From the NCBI GenBank assembly GCA_964537685.1, contig CAZICM010000091.1:1-27255 (forward strand): a DNA stretch of 27,255 nt, written 5' to 3'. This document shows, in pieces, positions 1-7,193 of the stretch (within the stretch, counting starts at the first letter, position 1; every line of letters begins with the position of its first letter). Under the pieces are notes generated by a model that was not told the DNA's origin, made no database searches, and saw only the letters and a program-made list of their open reading frames with translations. The position numbers and the translations under genes are program-made. Source of the stretch: CAZICM01 sp964537685. GTDB taxonomy: Bacteria > Myxococcota_A > Polyangia > Polyangiales > Polyangiaceae.

Positions 1-825
1 ACCCCGGGCATCTGGTACCAAGGCAATAATCGTCCGAAGGAACTCAATGGCATGCTGGGCATTGGGGAGCGCGCGCATCTGTTCCAGGCCATCGGCACCC
101 CGCGCAATTCGTTTCAAGACTCCAATATCATCGGACAAATGGCACTCCCGACGCACTTCCTCGAACAGAATATCTTCTTGGCCCATCAACCAACGGGCAG
201 CGCGGCCCAGCTTGCCCGTACCTGCCATGGGAACGATCATGGTATGGCTTGACCATTGCAATCGCTGTGAGGCTGGTATGCCAATGATCCACGGAAGTCC
301 CGCTTCATCATCGCGCTGAGGCGGACCAATGGCTACCCGCGCCGAAAAAGCTCGCCTCGCCTCCAGCCATAAACGGCGCCACAAAAGCGCAAGAATACCC
401 GGCCAATAATCCAAATCTTGAAAGACCAATCGGCCTCGTTGACCGGAGAGCAAGCCTTCAACGGTGCCTGCGAGCCAGTCTTCCGAGGGCAAGGGAATCG
501 GCGCTTCCCCGGATAATTCGCGCATATAGGGAAGCAGATCGTCCACCTGGGCAATGTCTTCCAAGGACCATACAAACACTTCACTCTGCACCATTCCGCC
601 CCGGCGCGCCTGCTCATCCGGCCGGGTCCACCATAGTGCCCAAACCTGATTGATGGGTCCGCATCCCACGGAAGGCCACCAGCGGTCTCCCGGACCCAAA
701 TAGCCCGGCGGTTTATCCGTTAGACCCGCAAGCTGATGAGGCGGTGCATCTTTGGCGTTCGCCCATTCCAACAGCGCATGAGCATTATTCCGCTCCCCAT
801 AGCGCGCTCGAAAAGGCCCGCTCAT
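1..825 (-). CDS. GAP1-type GTPase-associated protein, N-terminal part (cut by left edge)
   Basis: This is an open frame of 275 codons from ATG at 825 to the window edge, so the C-terminus is missing. The start is fixed by an ATGA overlap (822-825) with the stop of the GTPase gene upstream. The N-terminus reads MSGPFRARYGERNNAHALLE, then LAGLTDKPPGYLGPGDRWW, INQVWALWWTRPDEQARRGG and MVQSEVFVWSLEDI. This layout (YGE..HALL, LA.LTDKP, ALW.T.PD..A.RGGMV.S) is the one I associate with the GAP1 N-terminal domain (GAP1-N1/N2) of GTPase-associated conflict systems. Its proposed role is to work with the two neighbouring GTPases to regulate the effector; no biochemistry is visible here. Family assignment is from memory of the motif and from the operon context. 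The missing C-terminal half would normally carry the middle and C-terminal GAP1 domains and might carry a partner effector-associated domain. Confidence 0.72.
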   Translation of the reverse strand, partial: MSGPFRARYGERNNAHALLEWANAKDAPPHQLAGLTDKPPGYLGPGDRWWPSVGCGPINQVWALWWTRPDEQARRGGMVQSEVFVWSLEDIAQVDDLLPYMRELSGEAPIPLPSEDWLAGTVEGLLSGQRGRLVFQDLDYWPGILALLWRRLWLEARRAFSARVAIGPPQRDDEAGLPWIIGIPASQRLQWSSHTMIVPMAGTGKLGRAARWLMGQEDILFEEVRRECHLSDDIGVLKRIARGADGLEQMRALPNAQHAIEFLRTIIALVPDARG

Positions 826-1688
826 GGGGTCCCCAACAACCAGGCCAACGGCTTGGTTAAATCGCTATCGGTCTCGCCTCCGTCAGGAGGCACGACCCAG
901 CCGTGAAATTCCGGCCCTTCATCGATGAAGTCCTCATCTTTGCTGGTCTTTTCAAGAAGCCGTCCCAAGGCGGACAGTCCCCAAACGCTCGTACATTCAG
1001 GCGCCCAAGTGCTATGAATAAAGGAGGATAGCATCGGAAGCCTTTGTTGAAGCCTATCCACCGGCCGCGCGGCTCCCGCGTTCAGCTCATCATAACAGGA
1101 CAGCAAAAGAGCAAGTCGCGGCTTTTGTAAGCGGCTTAATTGGGCTTTTCCCGAAACATGCAGAAGAATTTGCAGGAGCTCAACCCACCTGGCATTGGCA
1201 TCCCAAGCATTCACGCGCTCGCGGTTGGGCGAGGGAGGCGTTTTTGGATTCTCTTGGTCCGAGCGGCGGGCCAGCTCTTGAAGGGCATCGGGATAGGTGG
1301 TCTCGCTCTTCAGCCGAATGAGAATCACCCAACCGTCCGCCTGAGCAAGCCGGTTTTGCCATACATCGGGCACGGAACGGCTATCGAAGATCCCCTTGAT
1401 TTGTTCACCCCCATAGTCTGGCCAGCGCACATTCAGCCTATCGCCTTGATGGCTGATCAGTGGCAGATCAACTTCGGCGGATGTGATGGCGGATGTGTGC
1501 TCCGCGGCACACCCATCTTCGAGACGGCGGAGCACCTCTTCTAGGGCCGAAAGATCGGCGGGAGTACCCTTGTCGCGCCGCAACCCCAAGGCGCCCGGAC
1601 GCCGTGTAAGGCGGCCATACAATTGTCCTGCATAATGGGTCTTGCCACTGTTGGGGCCGCCGATGACCACGATCTCAGGCGTGCGCAT
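822..1688 (-). CDS. TRAFAC-type GTPase, second of a pair (DO-GTPase-like)
   Basis: The protein is 288 aa. A P-loop lies almost at the N-terminus (GGPNSGKT, residues 10-17), there is a switch II-like DYGGEQ at 91-96, and a degenerate G4-like strand (LLLSCYDEL) lies in the second half. An ATG at 1688 is preferred over the longer frame from 1751. It is preceded by GGGGGAG, it places the P-loop where this family has it, and the extra 21 residues (hydrophobic, overlapping the upstream gene by 77 nt) add nothing recognisable. With this start the gene overlaps its upstream neighbour by 14 nt and its downstream neighbour by ATGA, so translation is probably coupled. Known family context: GTPase-associated conflict systems encode two dissimilar GTPases side by side (double-GTPase systems). 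I infer that this is one of them and acts as a nucleotide-dependent switch licensing the CHAT effector. Which DO-GTPase subtype it is cannot be told by eye. Confidence 0.75.
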   Translation of the reverse strand: MRTPEIVVIGGPNSGKTHYAGQLYGRLTRRPGALGLRRDKGTPADLSALEEVLRRLEDGCAAEHTSAITSAEVDLPLISHQGDRLNVRWPDYGGEQIKGIFDSRSVPDVWQNRLAQADGWVILIRLKSETTYPDALQELARRSDQENPKTPPSPNRERVNAWDANARWVELLQILLHVSGKAQLSRLQKPRLALLLSCYDELNAGAARPVDRLQQRLPMLSSFIHSTWAPECTSVWGLSALGRLLEKTSKDEDFIDEGPEFHGWVVPPDGGETDSDLTKPLAWLLGTP

Positions 1689-2649
1689 AGCTCCCCCGGA
1701 AAGCTCCAAAAGGATGTCTCTGAACAACAGGCTCGGCAAGAGGATCAGCACGAGGCGGTGTCCAGGCTGGCTGAAGGACTTGCTCTAGGGCATGCAAGAG
1801 TTGAATGGGATGGTTAGTGCTGGTCTCAATCTCGTTTGCATGCGGGATATTCTCGTTGAGGGCTCGCCGGATGGCATTTCGAATGCCCTCGCGGGGTTGA
1901 TGATCGGCTTTGGACCAAACCAAGGTTGTCGGCCTCTTTCCCACATGCTTGCCTAAACGTTCGATAAGTTCTCGGGTATCTTTGCGGGCCTCGCCGCGCG
2001 CTTCGCCGCAAAGCCTTTTACAATCCGCAAATACCAAAAAGGCATCAGAACGCGCTTGAATCCAGCGCGCTCCTTCGGAGCCGTCCGTGTCTTCTTGGAT
2101 GGCCCACCGGCTAAACCATTCCCCAGGCGCATCGGTGAGAAGAATATCCCTGTGTTCATCACCGGAACCCCGAAGGGCCAGATGGAGCAAACCTGGAATG
2201 CGACCCGTACCCCGGGATGTATGCGGAGGAAAAGAAGCGGGATGAGTCGCATCGCTAAAGCGTGTCCATGCGGCCAAGGCTTCCCAAGCACCCAAGGTGC
2301 GGGACCCAGCGAAGCTTGCACCTGCGATCAACTGGCCTTGTAGGATTTGAAGATAGCTACCCGTGAGCAAGGTGGTCTTGCCTGCATCGTGGGCCCCTAG
2401 CACGCCGATGACAATAGAACGTCCCCGTGGAAGGAGATGGATCAAGTCATCGAGACCCAAGGCGCTTCCCGACCATGGAAGGTGCGTGGATGCCGATACG
2501 GCTTGGGTTTTTGCGGAACCTGCTTGGGGTTCCCTTGGTTTTTGTCCGCTGCAATATTCCGGGCATTGATTGGAATAGTCGACGTGCCCCAAGGGGCATG
2601 ATTCTCCATCATCCACATGGCAGCGCGCGTTGGAACAGATGCGCTTCAT
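1675..2649 (-). CDS. TRAFAC-type GTPase with N-terminal Cys/His cluster (DO-GTPase-like)
   Basis: The protein is 324 aa. Residues 1-33 hold a metal-binding-looking cluster (C5, C10, C18, H22, C29, C33). A linker rich in Gln/Ser/Ala leads to a GTPase core. P-loop: GAHDAGKT at 85-92. Candidate switch I Thr: T144. Switch II: LLTDAPGEWF, with D173 and G176. G4: LVWSKAD at 243-249 in place of canonical NKxD. The start is set by an ATGA overlap (2646-2649) with the GASH gene. It is the third gene of the minus-strand operon and differs clearly from the second GTPase in spacing of motifs and in carrying the Cys cluster, so it is not a recent duplicate. Inferred role: one half of the GTPase pair controlling the CHAT effector, with the Cys/His cluster as a possible sensor or docking module. 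Confidence 0.78.
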   Translation of the reverse strand: MKRICSNARCHVDDGESCPLGHVDYSNQCPEYCSGQKPREPQAGSAKTQAVSASTHLPWSGSALGLDDLIHLLPRGRSIVIGVLGAHDAGKTTLLTGSYLQILQGQLIAGASFAGSRTLGAWEALAAWTRFSDATHPASFPPHTSRGTGRIPGLLHLALRGSGDEHRDILLTDAPGEWFSRWAIQEDTDGSEGARWIQARSDAFLVFADCKRLCGEARGEARKDTRELIERLGKHVGKRPTTLVWSKADHQPREGIRNAIRRALNENIPHANEIETSTNHPIQLLHALEQVLQPAWTPPRADPLAEPVVQRHPFGAFRGSYAHA

Positions 2650-4013
2650 TTGAGATTCCCCGCGAGGCGCAGAGCCTGCTCTTGGCGAAAGACGGCGCGC
2701 GAAAGTTCAGGAAGGCTGAGCTTAATATCGTCGTTGAGCCCAGAACGAGCCACCATGGGGCTGAGATTGGACATGCCTTCTTTCAGCGCTTGAACGACCA
2801 GATCCCGCAGGCTTAGGCGCCCTTCGGAGGGCGGCGCTTTTTTAAAGTGCTCGGCAGGCCATTCTTTGGGAAGCTCTTGTCGGGCAGCCGAGAGGTCGTT
2901 GAGCCACTTGGACAGGCTTTGTCTGGATGAAAAATCGGCCCCTGGCAAACGATGCACCGTTTCGGACAAAAGATAAGCGACGGCGGCAGGTGTTGGAAGC
3001 ATCACGTCCTGGGCTTCGCGCAGGAGATCGGCAGCCATGACCATGGCAGCCAGGGCTGGATTGAGTTCGCGGTAGCCTCGATGAAGAGATGTGGAGTAGA
3101 GTGCCTCCGACCACCACAGGACATGCAGCCTCAATTGTTCGCCGCGGCGCTGGGCTTCGCTGGCGTGGATGCTCTGCTGCATCGCTTGTTGCTGGGCGGT
3201 GAAAAAAGTGTTGACAGCTTCAACCAGTTTCGCCTGAGAGCCGTTGATTTGCTCGACCAGCTTTGCTTGTTGCTTTGTTAGCTCGCTGGATTGGTAATCC
3301 CAAAGATCGGCGAGCAGGGCTGTCATTCGATCGGCGAACTCCCACCCCCACTGAAGCGAATTGCTTCCGTGATATGAATCGCGAAGCATGTGCGGATTCG
3401 GATTTTGAAGCTCCATTTTATCGCGCCCCTGCGGCCCAACCGTGGCCATCATTCTGGGAAGGAGCCATGTGTTCCGATCGACTTTCGACGCTCCTGGTGC
3501 CAGTACCGTGGATGCAGTGAGAGCTGCCCATTTCGCCAATCCGCGCGCATCCATCGTTCTCGTTCCAGAAAAAGAAAGGGATTCTTCCTCCGTGCGCCTT
3601 GAAAAGTCTTTCAGCATTTCACGCACGGCGGCCTCCTCTTTTCCAAGCCGCATATAGGGCAACACGTCCGCAGCAGTGAACCAAACAATGGCCGCTTTTT
3701 TCCCTTCAGCCGCTTGATTGCACGCATTGAGCAACATCATGCGAAGTAAATTCACCGGCCTGCTTGAGTAGACATTGGCAACCAGTTTCCATGTGCTCTG
3801 CAATGCCTTCCATGCCATGAGCATGGCTGGATCGTTCTCAGGTACATCGGGATCGAGACCGGCCAGAATCGCGGGGATCAGCTTGACGGGCTTGGCCAAG
3901 AGCTCTTTGGCGACAGCGTCGGACGCAATGGCAATCTTCTCGAAACGTGTGTCGTCACCGCCAAGCCCTTCCATCAATCCCGCGGATAAAAGCTTGCTCA
4001 ACAGCTCACTCAT
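2646..4013 (-). CDS. GTPase-associated system helical (GASH-like) protein
   Basis: The protein is 455 aa, almost entirely predicted helical by composition, with no signal peptide, membrane segment or obvious catalytic motif. The N-terminal third has the pattern SRPVNLLRMMLLNACNQAA followed by AAIVWFTAADVLPY. Residues around 250-290 are Gln/Lys/Ala-rich (KQQAKLVEQINGSQAKLVEA) and look like a coiled coil. The gene lies between the CHAT gene and the first GTPase, joined to both by ATGA overlaps (4010-4013 and 2646-2649). In the known family such a long helical protein (GASH, GTPase-associated system helical domain) accompanies the two GTPases. I recognise it mainly by that context and by the general character of the N-terminal region. 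Inferred role: scaffold or adaptor linking the GTPases to the effector. Confidence 0.65.
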   Translation of the reverse strand: MSELLSKLLSAGLMEGLGGDDTRFEKIAIASDAVAKELLAKPVKLIPAILAGLDPDVPENDPAMLMAWKALQSTWKLVANVYSSRPVNLLRMMLLNACNQAAEGKKAAIVWFTAADVLPYMRLGKEEAAVREMLKDFSRRTEEESLSFSGTRTMDARGLAKWAALTASTVLAPGASKVDRNTWLLPRMMATVGPQGRDKMELQNPNPHMLRDSYHGSNSLQWGWEFADRMTALLADLWDYQSSELTKQQAKLVEQINGSQAKLVEAVNTFFTAQQQAMQQSIHASEAQRRGEQLRLHVLWWSEALYSTSLHRGYRELNPALAAMVMAADLLREAQDVMLPTPAAVAYLLSETVHRLPGADFSSRQSLSKWLNDLSAARQELPKEWPAEHFKKAPPSEGRLSLRDLVVQALKEGMSNLSPMVARSGLNDDIKLSLPELSRAVFRQEQALRLAGNLK

Positions 4014-5017
4014 TCAATTCCTCCTATCTTTGTTCTCGATTCCTCACCGAGTTCTTGCATCGCCTTCCTCTGGGCTTCGACAAACTTCAAATAGCGCTTG
4101 AATACTTGCTGATTGGGCATGTCGTTTAGCGCCGCCGACAGCAAATCCACCGGACGAACACGCGCCCCCTGAAGGCTCTGCTTCCACAACGTTTGCCACA
4201 AATCCCGGGGCCGCGGGATGTTCTCCACATCTCGCGCCGCGCCACCGGCCCGTTCCCACAAAGCCCTTGCGCTCGCCATATCGGGGTAGGTGTCCGCCAG
4301 TGCTTCAATCAAATCCATGGGCATTCGCAAATCCACATCGTAGACCGATGGAATCAAGCTCGCAGATGAGGTGCTGGGCTCTTCTCCTTTAAGAGCCGTT
4401 TGAATATCTTGGCCATATCCAAGGGCTTGAGCGTGAATAAATACCTTGTCTGCGCTGACGCCCGTGCGGAATACAAGTTGCGGCACGTCCGCCTGACCCA
4501 GGACTGCCAAATCAACTTGATTGCAACCCAGATCAAAGGCCGATTTCACGCTCTCGCCAAAGGCGAGCCCTCGATAGAACGCGCCTGCAAAGGTAATGGC
4601 CACGGTATCTTTTACGCTGCAATTCATTCCCACCACGCAATCGATATGCTCTGCAATGGCGCGCGCTTGCTCGATGGAAAAGCAGGCATCGAGCACCACG
4701 CAGCGAATATTTTTTTTCAAAATACGAAAAGTATTGGCCAGAGTTTCACGGCTTACAGGCACAGCTCCGCCTCTGCCATCGTCCAAAACGATTTGGCCAA
4801 ATGAGCTACCATGGCCGCTAAAATGCACGACTTCAGGTTTATGGCGCATTAGATGTTCTTGGATATCCTCGGGCCGGACGGCCCACTCTTGAATCAATTG
4901 AAAGGAATCGCGATGCGCGGACAGAAGAAGGCGCTGTTTGATCTCGCGAACTTCATAATCCAGGGCAAGACGGGTGGTTGTTTGGGGATTGGCGCCCAGA
5001 AAAAGAATCGCGGTCAT
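4010..5017 (-). CDS. CHAT-domain caspase-like protease with C-terminal effector-associated domain
   Basis: The protein is 335 aa. The N-terminal ~200 residues are a CHAT (caspase HetF-associated with TPR) peptidase: ILFLGANPQ at the first strand, VVHFSGHGS with catalytic His69, and VVLDACFS with catalytic Cys112, then a strand CVVGMN. The His/Cys dyad is intact. From about residue 230 a separate helical module follows (LIEALADTYPDMASARALWE, then DLWQTLWKQS and VDLLSAALNDMP). It resembles effector-associated domain type 1 (EAD1); the subtype is tentative. EADs are known as death-like homotypic adaptors that tie an effector to its regulatory complex. It is the first gene of the operon, with a promoter-like sequence 45-73 nt upstream and only a weak Shine-Dalgarno. 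Inferred role: the executioner protease of the system, kept in check by the GTPases and GAP1 protein downstream. Substrate unknown. Confidence 0.85.
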   Translation of the reverse strand: MTAILFLGANPQTTTRLALDYEVREIKQRLLLSAHRDSFQLIQEWAVRPEDIQEHLMRHKPEVVHFSGHGSSFGQIVLDDGRGGAVPVSRETLANTFRILKKNIRCVVLDACFSIEQARAIAEHIDCVVGMNCSVKDTVAITFAGAFYRGLAFGESVKSAFDLGCNQVDLAVLGQADVPQLVFRTGVSADKVFIHAQALGYGQDIQTALKGEEPSTSSASLIPSVYDVDLRMPMDLIEALADTYPDMASARALWERAGGAARDVENIPRPRDLWQTLWKQSLQGARVRPVDLLSAALNDMPNQQVFKRYLKFVEAQRKAMQELGEESRTKIGGIE

Positions 5018-5061
5018 GAGATATCGCTCGTCTGCTCAGAATAAACTGGAGTGGGACTGTG

Positions 5062-5090
5062 AGGATAGGAATTTTACTTTTGGAAATCAA
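5062..5090 (-). promoter_or_regulatory. Candidate sigma70-type promoter of the CHAT-GTPase operon
   Basis: On the minus strand a -35-like TTGATT (5085-5090) and a -10-like TATCCT (5062-5067) are separated by exactly 17 bp. That places the predicted start of transcription near 5055, about 38 nt ahead of the CHAT ATG. Each hexamer matches consensus at four of six positions, so this is a candidate only. The strength of the call rests on the spacing and on this being the only upstream region of the operon. Confidence 0.4.
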
Positions 5091-5108
5091 AACGCTTGGC
5101 CCGAGGCC

Positions 5109-5179
5109 GGTGCTTGAATAGGCACCTGTCCGGTTCAGCACCCTTTGAACGGATAACCCCTTTGCGGACCTAGAGGTTA
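5109..5179. promoter_or_regulatory. Three spaced inverted repeats upstream of the CHAT operon promoter
   Basis: Three consecutive inverted repeats with 5-bp arms occur in 71 bp. They are GGTGC-N8-GCACC at 5109-5126, GTTCA-N8-TGAAC at 5133-5150, and TAACC-N16-GGTTA at 5154-5179. They lie just upstream of the -35-like box of the CHAT operon. The spacers of 8, 8 and 16 bp look regular, but 5-bp arms are short and could arise by chance. If real they would be operator sites or small hairpins governing the divergent region. Confidence 0.25.
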
Positions 5180-5580
5180 CCCTTGCATCTCCTTCTCCCG
5201 ACGCCCATTACACCTGACGCACTTTAAGACTACCGACTGCACCTGCCAACATCTTTCCGCTTCTGATCCATTGCATCAGCTCACGCTCGATGCCTTAGCT
5301 CCGGCAGGTGGGGGTATTTTCAGAACAAAGCGACGACTCTCACTCAAGCCCGGGTGCAAGAAGCAATTGCCTTCCAAGGGTTGGAAGACAGGTTTTGCAT
5401 TTGCACAATTGTTCCCAGGGACATCTGGAGAAGGATTGGACACTTGCAAGACGAGAGCTGGGGCGGGTGGGAAGGATTTAGTGCAGTCGGATGCCGGAAG
5501 CTCGCCGCGCGGTTTGGATATAAAACTTGTGTTCCCGCGAGGTCTTTGATAGAAAGCCCGCCCCGGTTTTGGAAGCGGAT

Positions 5581-7107
5581 ATGGCCATTCCTGTTTTTAT
5601 CGCTTATGCGCGCGAGGACGAGGCGTTCAAAAACGCGCTGATCCAGCATTTGGCCGTGCTGGTCGATAATGGCACGATCACCCATTGGCATGATCAAGAG
5701 ATTCCCGACGGCAGCGAGTGGGAACCGCAGATTGATGCCCGGCTGCGGGAAGCGAGATTGATTGTGCTGCTTGTGAGCCCGCGATTTTTGGCGTCGCGCT
5801 ATTGCAAGGAAAAGGAAATGGCTGGTGCGCTTGCGCGGCATACGAGCGGCGAGGCTGTGGTGTTGCCTGTACTTGTACGGAGTTGTTTGTGGGATAGAAC
5901 GGCTCTTTCAAAGCTTCAGATGTTGCCCAAAGATGCCAAACCGGTAAATACTTGGCCAGATCAAGATGAAGTGTGGACAGGGGTGGTGGCCAAGATTGAG
6001 GCGACGGCGCTGAAGCTTCGGGATGCGGATGCGCAGGCGGAGCGGCAGGCGGGGCAAAGCCGTGTTGTGCCTGTGGCGAATCCTCTGCCAGCAGCAACAG
6101 ATGGATTTCCATGGCGTAAGGCGCGCTGGCCGGCTCTGGTTGCGGCGCTGTTGGTGGGTGGAGGGGTTTTGACTAAAGTTTGGCCCAAGTCTACACCTTT
6201 ACAAGATTCAACTTCAGAGGGTACAGCTCAGCCTTTCACTTTAACGTCCCCAGCCCTCGAGGACATGGCGCCGATGGCGTTTAGAAAGCTGCCCACTGGA
6301 AGTTTTACAATGGGCAGCCCAGAAGGGGAAACCGGTCGAGATGCCGATGAGAAGCAGCATCCGGCGGAGGTGTCGACGTTTGAGATTGGGGTGCATGAAG
6401 TCACGCAGAAGCAATGGAAAAGCGTGATGGGCGTCAAAGCCTTCGATTGTGCTTATGGCTGTGGTGACTCTACACCGGCCCACTCGGTGACTTGGTTTGA
6501 GACGGTTGCCTTTATGAACAAGCTCACGGAGCTGGAGAACAAAAAGCTGCCGGAAGACGGTAAACGAACGGTGTGCTATTCGCAAAAGAATGGGGAGTGG
6601 ATATGGGATCGAGAATGCACAGGCTATCGATTGCCGACGGAAGCGGAATGGGAATATGCGGCGCGTGCGGGGACGACGACGGCTTATAGCTTTGGAAACG
6701 ATGCCAACGATATTTGTCGTTATGGCAACGGCGGGGATGCCGCGGCCAAGCGAAAGCATCCCGATTGGACCGGGCTCACCCCAACAACATGTGAAGACGA
6801 CAAGTACCCCGAGCTTGCGCCCGTTGGAAGTTTTAAGCCGAATCCCTGGGGACTCTACGATATGCATGGGAATGCATGGGAATGGATCTGGGATCTCTAT
6901 GCGGAGTATCCCTCCAGTTCCAAGCCTGGCTATGCAGGGCCAGATAAAACACCGGAGGCGAGACGGGTGTTGCGCGGCGGCTCCTTCTTCAGCGAGCCCA
7001 GGAGGCTGCGCTCTTCGAACCGGGACTGGTACAGGCCCACGTACCGGTACGGGGACTTCGGCTTCCGGTGTGTTCGTGGTTCATTGCCCCCAGCATCGAG
7101 CCCTTGA
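5581..7107 (+). CDS. TIR domain - TM segment - FGE/C-type-lectin-fold protein
   Basis: The protein is 508 aa from ATG 5581, which is preceded by GGAAG and starts directly at the first TIR strand (MAIPVFIAYAREDEAF). A frame from 5527 would add 18 unconvincing residues. TIR domain, residues ~3-130: WHDQEIPDGSEW, IVLLVSPRFLASRYC and KEKEMAGAL, with E79 in the position of the NADase glutamate. One hydrophobic segment at about 181-197 probably crosses the membrane. Residues ~228-503 form a formylglycine-generating-enzyme-like (FGE-sulfatase, C-type lectin fold) domain: FTMGSPEGE, YRLPTEAEWEYAARAGT, GLYDMHGNAWEW and RVLRGGSFF...GFRCVR. The cysteines that true FGE carries just after GGS are absent, so this domain is more likely a ligand-binding sensor than an enzyme. 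Inferred role: membrane sensor whose extracytoplasmic lectin-like domain triggers the cytoplasmic TIR effector. The C-terminal ~34 codons are anomalous and are listed separately. Confidence 0.85.
   Translation: MAIPVFIAYAREDEAFKNALIQHLAVLVDNGTITHWHDQEIPDGSEWEPQIDARLREARLIVLLVSPRFLASRYCKEKEMAGALARHTSGEAVVLPVLVRSCLWDRTALSKLQMLPKDAKPVNTWPDQDEVWTGVVAKIEATALKLRDADAQAERQAGQSRVVPVANPLPAATDGFPWRKARWPALVAALLVGGGVLTKVWPKSTPLQDSTSEGTAQPFTLTSPALEDMAPMAFRKLPTGSFTMGSPEGETGRDADEKQHPAEVSTFEIGVHEVTQKQWKSVMGVKAFDCAYGCGDSTPAHSVTWFETVAFMNKLTELENKKLPEDGKRTVCYSQKNGEWIWDRECTGYRLPTEAEWEYAARAGTTTAYSFGNDANDICRYGNGGDAAAKRKHPDWTGLTPTTCEDDKYPELAPVGSFKPNPWGLYDMHGNAWEWIWDLYAEYPSSSKPGYAGPDKTPEARRVLRGGSFFSEPRRLRSSNRDWYRPTYRYGDFGFRCVRGSLPPASSP
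6967..7068 (+). other. Candidate DGR variable region at the 3' end of the TIR-FGE gene
   Basis: These 34 codons encode the last part of the lectin-like fold (GGSFFSEPRRLRSSNRDWYR then PTYRYGDFGFR). Thirty-three of 34 codons end in G or C, with only TCT differing, while codons immediately before and after are mixed. Codons at positions that are Asn in many DGR template repeats are here NNC (TTC, TTC, AGC, GAC, TAC, TAC, TAC, GAC), as expected when AAC codons are altered by adenine mutagenesis. The position, at the end of an FGE/CLec domain and ending in GFRCV, is the classical site of a DGR variable region. No template repeat, accessory gene or reverse transcriptase is in the window, so this remains a hypothesis. 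Recent gene conversion from a GC-richer paralogue is an alternative. Confidence 0.4.
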
Positions 7108-7193
7108 TTCATTGATCTTCTGTTCGCCACCCCTCCCGCACCGGCGATCAAAAAAAGCTTGCCAACACAAAATCCCTCCTTTAGATAGCCCGC

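Larger units (their letters stand above)
5018..5580. other. Divergent intergenic region between the CHAT operon and the TIR gene
   Basis: These 563 bp separate two divergently transcribed units. Next to the CHAT gene they hold the candidate promoter and then a run of short inverted repeats. The half nearer the TIR gene (about 5180-5580) contains only short open frames that show no recognisable protein pattern. A TATAAA at 5519-5524 lies about 57 nt ahead of the TIR-FGE start and could be a -10, but I find no convincing -35. The region may be a degraded gene, though I could not recognise a parent. Confidence 0.4.

Noticed and set aside
1689..1751. Longer start for the second GTPase
   Set aside because: It adds 21 hydrophobic residues before the P-loop and a 77-nt overlap, whereas ATG 1688 has its own GGGGGAG.
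5271..5641. Two short plus-strand frames upstream of the TIR gene
   Set aside because: No ribosome site or recognisable protein pattern. The second overlaps the TIR gene in another frame.
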